A DNA stretch of 64,000 nt from Arthrobotrys musiformis (taxonomy: Eukaryota; Ascomycota; Orbiliomycetes; Orbiliales; Orbiliaceae): NCBI GenBank assembly GCA_036971715.1, contig JAVHJL010000008.1:2790001-2854000 (forward strand), written 5' to 3'. Made by a program: the position numbers and the translations under genes. The notes under the pieces were generated by a model. It did not search any database, was not told the DNA's origin, and was given only the letters and a program-made list of their open reading frames with translations. This document shows, one piece after another, positions 11,612-25,832 of this stretch; positions within the stretch are counted from its first letter, which is position 1, and each line of letters starts with the position of its first letter.

Positions 11612-14600
11612 CTTTGACTAATCTAATTCTTAATAAAATAAATAATATATATTAATATAATAAATAATTAATTATAATTTAAATAATAATAATAATAATA
11701 ATAAATATAGATTATTTCCTAAAAAAAAATCCAAAATTTCTTTAAAATCTGATAATAATAATCAATTATAAAAAATAATATATATAAGTTTAGTTATATA
11801 AACAAATTTATAAATTAAAAAAATAAATTTTATTTTTAATTTAATACTAATTTATTTTCTCAACAAAAATTCTTATATACAGATATTAATAGTAAATTTA
11901 TAAAAATTAATACTTCCACCAGAATTTATTAGTACTTGGAGTATAACAACCCAAATAATACCAAATCTACAAAATTAAAAAAAAAAAAATGTATATAATA
12001 TATCAGAAACTTTAGTAAAAATATCTTTAAAAAACTCCTTAAACTACTAAACAATAATACAAAAAATAGTAGAGAAATTATAAAAGAAAGATTTAATCTT
12101 TCTCTACCATAAACTCCTAAAAAATAAATTAAGAAACTTTAGGTAAAATTAGCATAATACAATACTAAAAGATTTAAAATTTAAAATAAATAAAATAAAT
12201 TTTAAAAAAAACTTAATATTAAGGTATTATAAATTAATAATTTAACAAAATTTAATAAAATTCTTAAAAAACTTAATTACTTTTTTTAATAATTTAATAT
12301 TTATTTCTAATTTTAAATTTTTTAATTTTCCTATAATAATACTAAAATCTTATTTATAAGAATATATTTTAATAATACTATTCTTTAGATTTATATCTAT
12401 TATCAAAACTACATAATAACTAAAGAAAAAAAAAATGAGATCTAGATATAGTTAAAATAATAATAGATTATAAATTCTTTATTATTTTTTTTAAATAATA
12501 ATATAGTAAAGATAATAAAGCTGTAAAAACCTAATAATAGATCACTATTCTTAAGCAAATTAATTTTGTCCATAATTATTTCTAAGAATTCAATAAACTT
12601 ACAGTCTTAATTAATTAAAACAAATTTAATTTATATTAAAAAATTTAAAAAAAATTTAAAATAAAATTCTAATAATATATATATATTTATAAAAAAAAAT
12701 GCCAAAATAAAGAACTATTTATTATAATTTATATAAAAATATAATAATATGCTATTGAAATTGATAATATTAATTTCAAAATCTATATTAATTAATTTTT
12801 TTACAAAAAAAAAAAAAAATATAATAATAATATTAATAATTATAATAAAAAATTTAATTTTAGAAATTAAAAAAAAAAAAAAAATAAAAACATAATAGCA
12901 ATTAAAACCTTTAGTCCAGCCCCCATAGATTTAAACACTATACAATACAAATATAAGTATAACACTCTTTTAAAAAGTTTAAAATCCAACAACCCTCTTT
13001 GCTAGAATTGTAATAAATTTAGACATTTTTCTCAAAAATGTAAAAAAAAGAAAAATATTATATAATATATTTTTTGCAATATTACTTAAGGTCTTTCTTA
13101 AAAAAACAAAGTTTTTATTAAACTTAATATAATATAATAATCCACTATTACCAATTTTGAAAAAATTTAATAACAAATTATTAAACAATCTTATAAAATT
13201 ATATTATAAATTTTTTTAAATATTTATATAAATATTCCAAAATTAATTATTTTTATAAATACTAATAATAAAAAAGTATTTCTTCTTTTTTACTTATTTA
13301 ATATTTAAGAATATTATTAGGTATAAAACAATCCAATTTCTAATAATTATATTAGATATAAATAATAAAAGAATAAATAATTAATTTAATATTATGAATA
13401 TAAATAAGGATTTTATTAAAAAATAATTCTAAAAGATTTCAAACTTAAAAATGTTTTTATACATTTTAAGATAATTTATTATTAATTTTTATTTATTATA
13501 TTCAAAGAAATTCTTAACTATTTATAATAAGTTAGTTTTAATAAAAATTATAAATAAATTAATATTGTCTTTTTTTTATTTTTTAATTAAAATAATAATA
13601 ATTACTTTCTTTTTTTACTAGTTAAAAAAAAATTAATAGTATTATTTTTTTTAAAAAAGGATAAATTTAATATATAGATTATTAAAAATTAATTTTTATT
13701 TAACATAAATGTTATAATAAAATATATAATTAATAAAATATTTAATATCTTAACTATTATTATATTTTTATTATTAGATATGTAAGATATAATTTTATAA
13801 AAAAAAAATAATAAACTAATTTTATTTTTTATTAAAAAGTTTTTTATTATACCAATATAGATTTTTATAAAAAAATATTTATAAACTATTAAAAAAATTA
13901 CTATATTACAATAAAAAATAATAATATTAAATTAATTATTTATGAATTTTTAGGATTATTATTTATTATTAGAATTATATAAAAAAAGTACTCCCTATAT
14001 TATCTTTATATAATCTATAAAATTTAATATTTTTTTTATAATTAAACTCTTAAATTATATTTTTAATATTACTATAATTAGAAAAACACAATAAAATATA
14101 TTACTGTACTAATAATTTATAAAAATAAATATTATAATTCCAATTATTTTTTTACTTACTAATTTTGTTTAAAAAAATCTACCTTTTTTACATAGATTTA
14201 ACTAAAATTTTATAAAAATTTTTACCAAACACACAATTTTGATTTTTATTAACATTATTAAATCTATAATAATCTATCCATAAACATTAATTTAATAAAA
14301 AATTACCCTAATTATTACCTCAGATTTAAATATAAATAAAAATAAAAATGCTAATTTTACTTTTTAAATGTTTAAATTTAATTTTATAATTATTTTAATT
14401 TATATACAAAGTATATTAAACATTAAATTAATAAAACATAAAATTTTTATTACTTCAAATTAATAAATTTAAAAAAAAAGAATATTCCAAAATCAGAATA
14501 CTATTACTACTTTTATAATAAATACTTTAATCAATAAAAAAACTATAAAACCTATTTTATAATATAATATTTTTATATTTTAAATATAAAAATCCAAAAT

Positions 14601-16668
14601 TCATAATATCTCCACCCAACCTCACCACTACAAGTATTTTTTTAAAACATTAATAATAATTAATTAAATTATAAATTTGAAAAATATAATAAATAAATTA
14701 ACATTTTTTTAAAATTTATTAAAAAATTTAAATTAAAACAACTTTAGGAACTGATACTTTTTAAATAATTCAATATTTGTATCATAAAAATAAAATCTAT
14801 GCTCCCCAAAATTCTACAATTTTAATTTTTTAAATAATATCTTATAATATCTGTTCACATTAATAAATTACAAATCAGTATTTTTTTTAATAATAATACT
14901 AAAAACTCTTTTATTTATCTAAAAATAATTATATAATTCAACCTACTTATTATAAAACTCACAAATTTAATTACAGTTTTTGCTTTTAATTATAAGAAAA
15001 TTAAAATTATTATTTATTAAACTTATTTTAAACTTTTTATTAAAAAACATCTTAAAGATATTTTAGTTAATATCTTAAAAATAGTTTATAACTTAGTTAT
15101 TAAATATTCTTAATTATAACAATATAATCCTAAAATTAACTAAAAACATAAAACTTTCAAATTCTTTTAATATTTATATAAGAAAATTATATATAAAAAA
15201 ATAAAAACTATACAATATTAAAAAAAAATCTACCTAAATTTTATTATTTAAATAATAATTAAAAAAATTAATAATTATTTAAAAAATAAACCAAAATTTT
15301 TTTAATATTTTCTATTAAAAATAAAAGAAATAGTTTAAATTAAAAAAAGCAAAATATTTTTTTTAAATTAAATTAAAAAATTAAATTATTTTTGAACTAT
15401 TATTAGAAGATGTTTTTTTATTAAAAATTAATTAATTTATATATTATATCTTTTTTAAAGAAGAAATGTAATTTTATTTACTTCTTATATATATATGTAT
15501 AAAAGAAGAAACTATTATTTTTTAAAAATATATTAATAAAAATTTTTATAATAAATATATTTAATTTTTAAATTTTTTAGTAAAATATCTTATTTTTTTT
15601 ATATTAAAATTTAATAATAAATTATAAATCTACATTAATTATAAAAATTTTAATAATATTATTATTAAAGATACTGATTTTCTCCCCCTCATTAGTAAAT
15701 CTTTTAATAAGTTTATAGAAATTAAGATCTTTATTAAATTTAACTTTATTAATATATATATTAATATCCAAATTAATTTTAAAAAAAAATAAAAAACAAT
15801 TTTTAAATACTATTATAAATTATTTAAATATATAATAATATTTTTTGGTTTTACTAATACCCTTACATTTTTTTAAATTTTTATAAATTATATTTTATAA
15901 AATTATATTAATACTATTTATGTAATTTATTTAAATAATATTTTTATTTATAGTAAAAATGTAGAAAAATATAAAATATATATTAATTTAATATTTAATA
16001 TTTTATAAGAAAATGATTTATAATATTTTTTAAATAAATCTAAATTTATTATTATAGAATATAAATTTTTTAATACTATAGTTATTTTAAATAATATTAA
16101 AATAAATCTATAAAAAATCTAAATTATTTAAGAATAATTTTTATTAAAAAACATCAAAGATATATAATCATTTTTAAAATTTTGTAATTATTACCAATAA
16201 TTTATTTGAAAATATAATTTTATATTAACAATCTTTATAAAACTTATAAAAAAACAAATTAAATTTAAATTCACACCCAAAAAACTTAAGGCTTTTAAAA
16301 TTTTAAAAAATGCTTTCATATCTACTCCAATATTTAAGATTTATAATCCAAAATTTCCTACCAAAATAAAAATAAACATCTTAGTTACTATTTTAAAAGC
16401 ATACTTCCTACAACAACACCCTAATCAAAAATAACATCTAATTACCTACTTCTTTTACAAATTTAACCTCATATAACTATGATACTTAATATATAATAAA
16501 GAATTTATAGCTATTATAGAAGCTTATAAAAAATAACATATTTATTTTCAAACTAAGGAACTTTTTATAGTTCTCTTTGATTATAAAAACTTTATTTTTT
16601 TTCTAACCACAAAGGAACTTAGTTGTAGATAAGTTCACTAGTAAGAACTCCTCTTAAAATACAATATA

Positions 16669-16673
16669 AAAAT
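16669..16673 (+). repeat. Target-site duplication AAAAT (left copy)
   Basis: Five bases before the nested element, repeated exactly at 21,941-21,945 after it. Joining the host across one copy restores the reading of uninterrupted elements (for example near 41,220). Confidence 0.85.
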
Positions 16674-17330
16674 TGTCACGCCCACACCATATGACTAGTC
16701 CCGATTAGGCATATGGCTTGGCGCGATAAACATGCTTCTGATTCCGCATTCTAGTTTTTTTTTAAAGAATCTAGTTTATTTTTATTATAAACATTCATTT
16801 GGAGAAAATGAGTTAATTTCCTATATTATGCAGAATATATTATTCCTATAATATATTCAATTTTGTTTGACCAGTGGAAATTTAACCTACTAGCCCATTC
16901 TATTTTTATATAATATTTATTATAATATATGTATGATAGATTGCTATTTGATAAAAAGCTCACCTTTCAAAAATAAGTGATAAATAAATAAATAAACTAT
17001 AGTTTTATATATAATTTATCTTTTATATGAAAACTTTATTATATATTTAAGAACTTTTTGAGTGATGGTAATTTTTAGATTTTTTTTAAAACTTTATTAA
17101 TTAATTTATTAATTATTTTTACTAATTCATTATTTAATAATAAAGCCTTAAAATAATCTTATAAGTCTTTTACTTATTTTATTGTGTTATATTTTTTATA
17201 TATAATTTTATTAATTTTACCAAATATTAATTATTTTTTTTAAGAAATTTGAATTAATAGAGTTAAGAAATTAGTAAGGTACTAGGTTTATTTGGGAATT
17301 TTATTAAAAAAACTTGGGTAAGGTGTAATA
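16674..17330 (+). repeat. 5' LTR (C type) of the nested derivative
   Basis: 657 bp, from TGTCACGCCC to a terminus reading AGGTGTAATA. The inner part is mutated mainly C to T, keeping G, which is opposite to the strand bias of the surrounding element. Confidence 0.87.
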
Positions 17331-18594
17331 TTTTGATTAATCCAATTTTTAATAAAATGAATAGTATATGTTAGTATGATAAATAGTTGGTTATAATTTA
17401 AATAATGATGATAATAGTAATAAGTATAGATTATTTTTTAAAAAAAAATTTGGAATTTTTTTAAAACATAATAATAATAATTAATTATAAGAAATAATAT
17501 ATATGAGTTTAATTATATAAATAAATTTACAAATTAAAAAAGTAAACTCTACTTTTGACTTAGTATTAATTTATTTTTTTAATGAAAATTTTTATATATA
17601 GATATTAATGGTAAATTTATAAAAATTAATATTTTTATTAAAATTTATTGGTATTTGGAGTATAGTAATCTAAATAATATTAAATTTATAAAGTTAAGAA
17701 GAGGAAAAATGTGCATAATATATTAGAAATTTTAACAAAGATATTTTTAAAAAATTTCTTAAATTATTAAATAATAATATAAGGGATAGTAAAGAAATTA
17801 TAGGAAGAGAATTTAGTTTTCCTTTATTATAAATTTTTAAAGAATAAATTAAGGAATTTTAGGTAAAACTAGTATAATACAATACTAAAAAATTTAAAAT
17901 TTAAAATAAATAAAATAAACTTTAAAAAAATTTTAATATTAAAGTATTACAAATTAATAACCCAATAAAATTTAATAAAATTTTTAGAAAATTTAATCAT
18001 TTTTTTTAGTAATTTAATACTTATTTTTAATTTCAAGTCTTTTGATTTTCCCACAATAATACTAAAATCCTATTTACAAAAATATATTTTAATAATATTA
18101 TTTTTCAGACCTACATCCATTACTAAAATTATATAACAATTAAAAAAAAGAAAAAAAACAAGATTTAAATATAATTAAAATAATGATAAATTATGGATCT
18201 TTTATTATTTTTCTTAAATAATAATATAGTAAAAATGATAAAACTATAAAAGTCCAATAATAGATTACTATTTTCAAATAAATTAATTTTACCCACAATT
18301 ATTTTTAAAAATTTAATAAATTTATAGTCTTAATTAATTAAAATAAATTTAATCTATATTAAAAAACCTAAGAAAAATTTAAAATAAAATTCTAATAATA
18401 TATATATATTTATAAAAAAAAATGCCAAAATAGAGGATTATTCACCATAATTTACATAAAAATATAATAATATGTTATTAAAATCAATAATATTAATTTC
18501 AAAACTTGTACTAACTAATCTTTTTATAAAAAGAAAGGAAAGTATAACAATAATAGCAACAACTATAATAAGAAATCTAATTCTAGGAATTAAA

Positions 18595-18850
18595 AGAAAA
18601 ATAAAGATGGAAACATGATGGTAACCAAAACCTTTGGTCTAGCCCCCATGGATCTGAACGCTACGCAACACAAATACAAGCACAACACTCCTCCAAAAGG
18701 CCCAAAATCCAACAGCCCCCTTTGCTGGAATTGCAACAAATATATCACCAACACGTCTTTTCCAAGTATGGAATCCAACGAAAGCATATTTGCGACAGAG
18801 ATCCACTCTTCACTAGCAAATACTGGCAGTCAGTTATGAACTAAATAGGA
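18595..18850 (+). pseudogene. RIP-spared gag zinc knuckle / integrase fusion remnant
   Basis: A frame opens at 18,615 and closes at 18,839 (74 residues). Its first two thirds are the C-terminal part of Gag ending in a CWNCNK half zinc knuckle. The last third is an out-of-frame reading of integrase core DNA; the true integrase frame (HVFSKYGIPT) is shifted by one base. It is therefore a deletion scar, not a gene. Base composition is normal here, in contrast to the AT-rich DNA on both sides. Confidence 0.75.
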
Positions 18851-21282
18851 TCGAAAATTAACATTGTGATAAAATCTTATCCTCAGATTGATGGAGTTTT
18901 GGAATACTTTATTCAAATCCTTAAAATATATTTTTGCAACTTTTTCAATTTTATTTAAAATAATTAAATTTTTTTTTTACTTTTAGTAGAATTTATATAT
19001 AATATATTTTAATATAATACTATTAAACATATTTTATATAAAATATTATATAAATGGAATCTAAAGGTTTTCCTATTTTTATTTTTTTTAAAGGAAGTTA
19101 TACTAAAAGCTAAGAAATATATAGAATAAATAAAAAATTTTTATAATATTTTTAAAAAAGATTTTAAATTTTTTTAAAAATAAATGGTATATTATTATGA
19201 TAAAAATCACTTGGAAACTCTATTATTAAAAGAAGGAGATAAAGCATATTTGTTTGTATAAAATTTAAAAAATAAATATTTTAATAAAAAATTTGATTAT
19301 CAGAAATTTAGTTTTTATATAATTAAGAAATAACTTAAAAAATACCAATATGAATTAGATATATTTAGATTTTTAAAAATTTATTGTATATTTTATATAT
19401 TAGTTTTTGAATTAGCTTTTTTAGAATTTTGAGAAGATCTAAATAATATTAAAATAAAATATAACAATTTTACTGAATATGATATTAAAAAATTTTTTAA
19501 AAGATTTAATAAAAATAATAAATACCTTATTTAATAATTTTAATCTTATAACCCAAAAAATAATTCCTAATAACCAGAAAAAAACATTTCTTCTAAATTT
19601 ATTTAATTTTTTCTAAAGCAAATTAGGATATTTATTCAATAAAATATTTTAAAATTAAAGAAAAAACATAGATAATTTAGGAAAATCTAAAATTAATATC
19701 ATTTTAAAAAAATTATTATCTTATAATTTTTACTTATTTATATTTTTAACCATATATATAATTTATTAAATATTAATAATATTCCTTATCCCAATACCTT
19801 TCCAATTTTTCTAAAAATTAAAAAAGTATTTTTTACCCCACATAATATATTAGAATTATTAATAATATATTAGTACACACTATTTAAATAATATAATTTA
19901 TAAATAAAATATTAATTATTAATAATCTAATATACTAAAAAAGAATATTTTAATAAAATATATTTATATATATTATTAAAAATAAAAAATAAAAAAGAAA
20001 AAAAGATAATTATCTTATAAATTTAATATTTTCATAAATATTTCTTACAAATCTTTTTATTAAAAAAACTAAATCTTCCATAATTTTTTCAAAAAACTCT
20101 GAAATAATTGGTGTAATATAAACATTTTTATAAAAATATTATTATATAGTTATAAACTTTAAATATTCTTTATTTTTATATTTTATATTTAAAATTTCCC
20201 CATTATTTATTAAATAAAGATTTGGATTAAAATTTATTATTTTTTTTAAAAAAAAACTCTAGAGTATAATAATAATTTACTAGTTTTTTAAAAACTAAAG
20301 ATTCCTTTTTTTCTTTAGAACTAAAATCTTTTAATTTTTTTAATAATTCTAATTTTATTTTAATATAAGTTATATTCTTATAATATTTGTTAATAATAAT
20401 TTATATCTTTTATTAATAATATTTATATTTTGATGTAATAGTATTAAATTTACCAAAAGATTTTTTAAAATCTTTTTAAAATTTCAACATCTATTTTTAA
20501 AAATTAAACATTATTTCTTAATTCTCATTTATTTTCTTTTATTTTTCTTAAACTTTTTTTTTTATAGTTTTAAAATAAGCTATTATTTTCTAAAACTTTT
20601 TCATTTTTTTTTAATAAATATCCAAAATATAATTTACTACTAAAATCAGCTTTAAAAAAAAATAAAATTTAGAAACTATTTATATAAAATAATATTATAT
20701 CCATCTTTTCTTTACTTAATATAGACTAAATATTTTATAAAATTTTTTATAACAAAACACTTATATTTATTTTAAATACACTAATTATAATTAATTTTTT
20801 AAAAAAACCCAAATTTTTCTATTTTTTTTATTTATTAAATTTTTTTTTAATATTTAAGTTTTACTAACTTTAATTGAATTTTATAATATTTTAAAATTTT
20901 ATTTTTTAATATATTCTTATTTAAAATATTATTTAAATATATTTGATTTTATATATTAAATTATTAAATATAGAAATATTTAAAAATTTAAATTTTAATT
21001 TCTAATTTTTAATAAATTTAATTATATTTATATATTATTATACTTATATAATTATATATATAGTATAGAATTTATTATTTATAATATTTTTAATATAAGA
21101 TTATTCTTTTAATAGATTTCTCATATAATAATATTTTTTGACCAAGTTTCCCATACACTGAGGTATACCACACAAAATTTTCCCACATAAATCTAACATT
21201 CTTAAATACCCTATTCCCTATTTACAAAATATTCCTATATAAAAATTTTATATAATAAAATTTCTTTTAAAAAAAAAAATAA

Positions 21283-21940
21283 TATTATATTTATATTATA
21301 TAATTAATTTTAATTAGGCATATAATTTAGTATAATAAATATATTTCTAATTCTGTATTTTAATTTTTTTTTAAAAAATCTGATTTATTTTTATTATAAA
21401 CATTTATTTAAAGAAAATAAATTAATTTCCTACATTATATAAAATATGTTATTCTTACAACATATTTAATTTTATTTAACCAGCAAAAATCTAATCTACT
21501 AACCCATCCTATTTTTATACAATATTTATTATAATATATATATAATAAATCATTACTTAACAAAAGGTTTGCTTCTTAAAAGTAAGCAACAAACAAACAA
21601 ACAAACCATAATTTTATATGCAATTTATTTTTTATATAAAAACTTCATCATATATTTAAGAATTTTTTAAACAATAGCAATTCTTAGATTTTTTTTTAGA
21701 ATTCTATTAGTCAATTTATTAATTACTTTTATTAATTTATTACCCAATAATAAAGTTTTAAAACAATCCTATAAGTCTTTTATTTATTCTACTATATTAT
21801 ACTTTTTATATACAACTTTATTAGTTCCATTGAATACTGATTATTCTTTCTAAAAGATCTAAACTAATAGAGTTAAGAAACCAATAAGGTGCTAGGTTTG
21901 TTTGGGAATCCTGCCAAGGAGACCTGGGCAAGGTGTAACA
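21283..21940 (+). repeat. 3' LTR (C type) of the nested derivative
   Basis: 658 bp. Its 5' end is RIP-converted (TATTATATTT for TGTCACGCCC), and its last ~100 bases are intact, ending GGGCAAGGTGTAACA. The duplication AAAAT follows at once. Confidence 0.87.
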
Positions 21941-24900
21941 AAAATCGTCTATTTTAAAGGCAAAGAAAATACCTTGGCAGATGTAATAAGTTAACAATTA
22001 GACCTTATGAAAGGAATAAAACCTGACAAAAAAGCCATTCTATTAAAAAAAAGAATTTACATTACTATTAATAAATTTTTTAATTTTATGGAATACCATG
22101 TCAAAGATGAATTCCAAATTTAACTTATAAATAATTACTAATAAGATTTAATAACAAAAAGAATTTTGGAAAGGTCTTAAGACTTACTAAAACACTATGC
22201 ATTATATAAAGGAATTATTATATTTAAAAAACTTTTCTATATTTTAATTAAGAAACTCCAAAAAAAGATTATCATTTGATATTATAATTCAAAAATACAT
22301 AATCACCTAAATATTAATCAAATATAAAAATTTATTATTAAAATATACTTTTAATTTTAAATAAGAAAATATATTAAAAAATATATTAAAACCTATAATA
22401 TATATTGTAAAAATAAACCTAACTAATATAAACCATATGGTATACTCCAATCTCATAATATACCTAATGCACTTTTTAAAATTATTACATATAACTTTAT
22501 TTAAAAAAATACTATAAGTATAATATATTTTTATTAATATTATTTATAATAAAATATTAATTATTATTAATAAATTTTTGAAAATTATTATTTTTATTTT
22601 ATAGTACAACTAATAAAGAATTAAAAAATTTTAATAAATATATTATTAATATATTTTTTTTAAATATAGAATCTAATAAAAATATATTTATAATAAAAAT
22701 CTATTTTTTATTAGCAAATACTAATAATCAATCATAAACCAAATAAAATCAAAAATTAATATTATAACAAAATCTTATTTTTAAATTAATAGAACCTCAG
22801 AATATTTTATTCAAACTTTTGAAATATATTTTTATAACTTTTTTAATTTTATTTAAAATAATTAAATCCCTTTTTTACCCTCAATAAAATTTATATATAA
22901 TATATCTTAATATAATATTACTAAATATATTTTATATAAAACACTATGTAAATAAAATTCAAAAATTTTTCTATTTTTATTTTTTTTAAAAAAAGTTATA
23001 CCAAAAGCTAAAAAATATATGGAATAAATAAAAAATTTTTATAATATTTTTAAAAAAAATTTCAAATTTTTTTAAAAATGAATGGCTTATTATTATAATA
23101 AAAATCACTTAAAAATTTTATTATTAAAAAAAAAAAATAAAACATATTTGCTTACACAAAATTTAAAAAGTAGGTGTTTTAATAAAAAACTTGATTATCA
23201 AAAATTTAACCCTTATATAATTAAAAAATAATTTGGGAAATATTAATATAAATTAGATATATTTAGATTTTTAAGAATTTATTATATATTTTATATATCA
23301 GTTTTTGAACCAACCCTTTTAAGATTCTAAGAAAATTTAAATAATATTAAGATAGAATATAATGATTTTATTAAATATAATGTTAAAAAAATTTTTAAAA
23401 AATTTAATAAAAATAATAAATATTTCATTTAATAGTTTTAACCTTATAGTTTAAAAGATGATTTTTGGTAATTAAAGGAAAACATTTTTCCTAAACTTAT
23501 TTAGTTTTTTCTAAGGTAATCTAAAATACTTATTTAATAAGGTACTGCAAAATTAAAAAAAAAATATAAATAATTTAAAAAAATCTAAAATTAATATTAT
23601 TTTGGAAAAAATTATTATTTTATAATTTTTATTTATTTATATTTTTGGTTATATATATAGTTTGTTAAGCATTAATAATGCTCTTTATTCTAATATTTTT
23701 CTAACTTTTTTAAAGATTAAAAAAATATTCCCTACTTTGTATAATATATTAAAATTATTAACAACATATTAGCACATACTATTTAAATAATATAGTTTAT
23801 AAATAAAATATCAGCTATTAATAATTTAGTATATTAAAAAAAGATATTTTTATAAAGCATTTTATATATTTATTAAAAATAATAAATAAAAGAAGAAATT
23901 ATTTAATTTATAAATTTTAAATCCTTATAAATATCTTTTATAAAAATATTTATAAAAAAACCAGAATTTTTTATAATATTTTTAAAAAAATCTAAATTAT
24001 TTAATATAATATTAACATTTTTTTAAAAATATTATTATATAATTATAAATTTTAAATATTTTTTATTTTTATATTTTATGTTCAAAATCTTTCTATTATT
24101 TATTAGATAAAAATTTAAATCAAAACCTATTATTTTATTAAAAGTAAATTTTAAAATAAAATAATATATTAGTTTTTTTAATATTAAAAAAATCTTTTCT
24201 TCCTTAAAACTAAAATTTTCTAATTTTTTTAATAATTTTAATTCTATTTTTATATGAATTATATTTTTATAATATTTTTTTATTATAATTTATATTTTTT
24301 ATTAATAATAAATTAATTTTAATATAATATTATAAAAATTATTTAATAATTTAAAAAACCTTTTTTATATTTTTAAAAGGTTTTTTTAAATTTTTAATAT
24401 AATTAATTAATTTTATTAAACTTTTTTTTAAATTATTTTAAAATAATTTATAATTTTTTAAAATTTCTAATACTTTTTTTTTCTAAAATTTAAAATTTAA
24501 TTGATTAAGAAAAATAGTTAATAATAATTATTAAAAGGAGATTTTAAAAAAACAATTTCTTATAAAAAATTATATTATACTTTTTTTTTGATTTAATATA
24601 GATTATATATTTTTATTTTTTTTTTATTATAAAATAGTTATATTCTTTTTTAATATAATAATTATATTTAATTTCTAAAAAATACCCAAACTTTTATATT
24701 TATATAATAAGATTATCTTTATTTTTTGGATTTTTGGATTATTTAAATTTAATTTTATTTTAATATTTTTAAATTTTATTCTTTAATATATTTTTATTTA
24801 AAAAAGTATTATTTAAATGTACTTGATTTTACATATTAAATTGTTAAATATAAAAATATTTAAAAGTTTAAGTTTTAATTTTTAATTTTTAATAAATTTA

Positions 24901-25161
24901 ATTATATTTATATATTGTTATAATTATATAATCATATATATAATATAGAATTTATTATTTATGGTATTTCTTATATAAAATTATTCTTTTAATAGATTTT
25001 TTATATAGAATTATTTTTTAACTAACTTTTTTATATATAAAATATATTATATAAGATTTTTTTATATAAATCTAATATTTTTAAATATTTTGTTCTTTAT
25101 TTATAAAATATTTTTATATGGGAATTTTATATGATAAAGTTTCTTTTAAAGAAAAAAATAA

Positions 25162-25832
25162 TATTATATTTATATTATATAACTAATCTTAATTAGATAT
25201 ATAATTTAATATAATAAATATACTTCCAATTTTATATTTTATTTATTTTATAAAAAGATTTAATTCATAATTTATTTATTTTTATTATAAATATTTATTT
25301 AAAAAAAATAAATTTATTTTTTATATTTTATAAAATATATTGTTTTTATAATATATTTGGTTTTGTTTAACTAGTAGAAGTCTTAGTTATTAATTTATCT
25401 TAATTTTTTATGTAATGTTTGTTATAATATATGTACTTAAGTTGATGATGAACTGTTAAGTTGATAGTTGTTATTAATTTGTAGGGATTTTGTTAATTTA
25501 TTGAATTTATATGCAAATTATATTTTATATGGAAATTTCATTATATATTTAAAATTTTTTTAAATAATAATAATTCTTAGATTTTTTTTAAAATTTTATT
25601 GATTAATTTATTAATTACTTTTATTAATTTATTATTTAATAATAAAACCTTAAAATAGTCTTATAAGTCTTTTACTTATTTTATTGTATTATATTTTCTA
25701 TATATAACTTTATTAATTCCACCAAATATTGATTGTTCCTTCTAAGAGATCTAAACCAATAGAATTAAGAAACCAATAAGGTGCTAGGCTTGTTTGGGAA
25801 TCCTGCTAAGGAGACCTGACCAAGGTGTAACA
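25162..25832 (+). repeat. 3' LTR (B type) of the 10,939 element
   Basis: 671 bp with a RIP-converted inner end and an intact outer end (CCTGACCAAGGTGTAACA). The CCTGACC variant distinguishes B-type LTRs from the CCTGGGC of C-type LTRs. Confidence 0.85.

Larger units (their letters stand above)
16674..21940 (+). mobile_element. Non-autonomous chromovirus deletion derivative (5267 bp, C-type LTRs), nested in the 10,939 element
   Basis: LTRs 16,674-17,330 and 21,283-21,940 (657-658 bp) and a 5-bp target duplication AAAAT define it exactly. Compared with the related 9604-bp element at 35,511 it lacks 4337 bp. The gag zinc knuckle (CWNCNK) near 18,720-18,740 is joined directly to the middle of the integrase core (HVFSKYGIPT, then SKYWQSVM), removing protease, reverse transcriptase, RNase H and the integrase finger. 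The breakpoint lies in a CAACAAAT-like stretch present at both parental sites, which suggests a microhomology deletion. Integrase C-terminus and chromodomain relics follow at about 19,250-19,600. It could only have moved with proteins supplied by full-length relatives. The junction region 18,590-18,850 is strikingly free of RIP. Confidence 0.9.
10939..25832 (+). mobile_element. Ty3/gypsy chromovirus, RIP-inactivated, B-type LTRs (net 9.6 kb), interrupted by a second element
   Basis: The 5' LTR is 10,939-11,611 and the 3' LTR 25,162-25,832 (671-673 bp, TG...CA ends). Removing the nested insertion (16,674-21,945) leaves 9622 bp, almost the same as the 9621-bp element at 47,341. Domain relics appear in the Ty3/gypsy order: gag zinc knuckle near 13,000; reverse transcriptase near 15,900-16,000, where the catalytic YLDD reads YLNN; RNase H at about 16,261-16,673 (YNKEFIAIIEAYKK, DYKNF, TTKEL), continuing at 21,946 with KGKENTLAD; integrase HHCC finger and core at 22,200-23,000; integrase C-terminus and chromodomain at about 23,150-23,550. 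Every frame has many stops. Flanking 5-mers are ATTTT on the left and ATTTG on the right, so there is no clean target duplication. Confidence 0.88.

Noticed and set aside
18590..18787. 65-codon minus-strand frame in the nested element
   Set aside because: It is the shadow of the spared gag region on the opposite strand; the plus strand reads the zinc knuckle.
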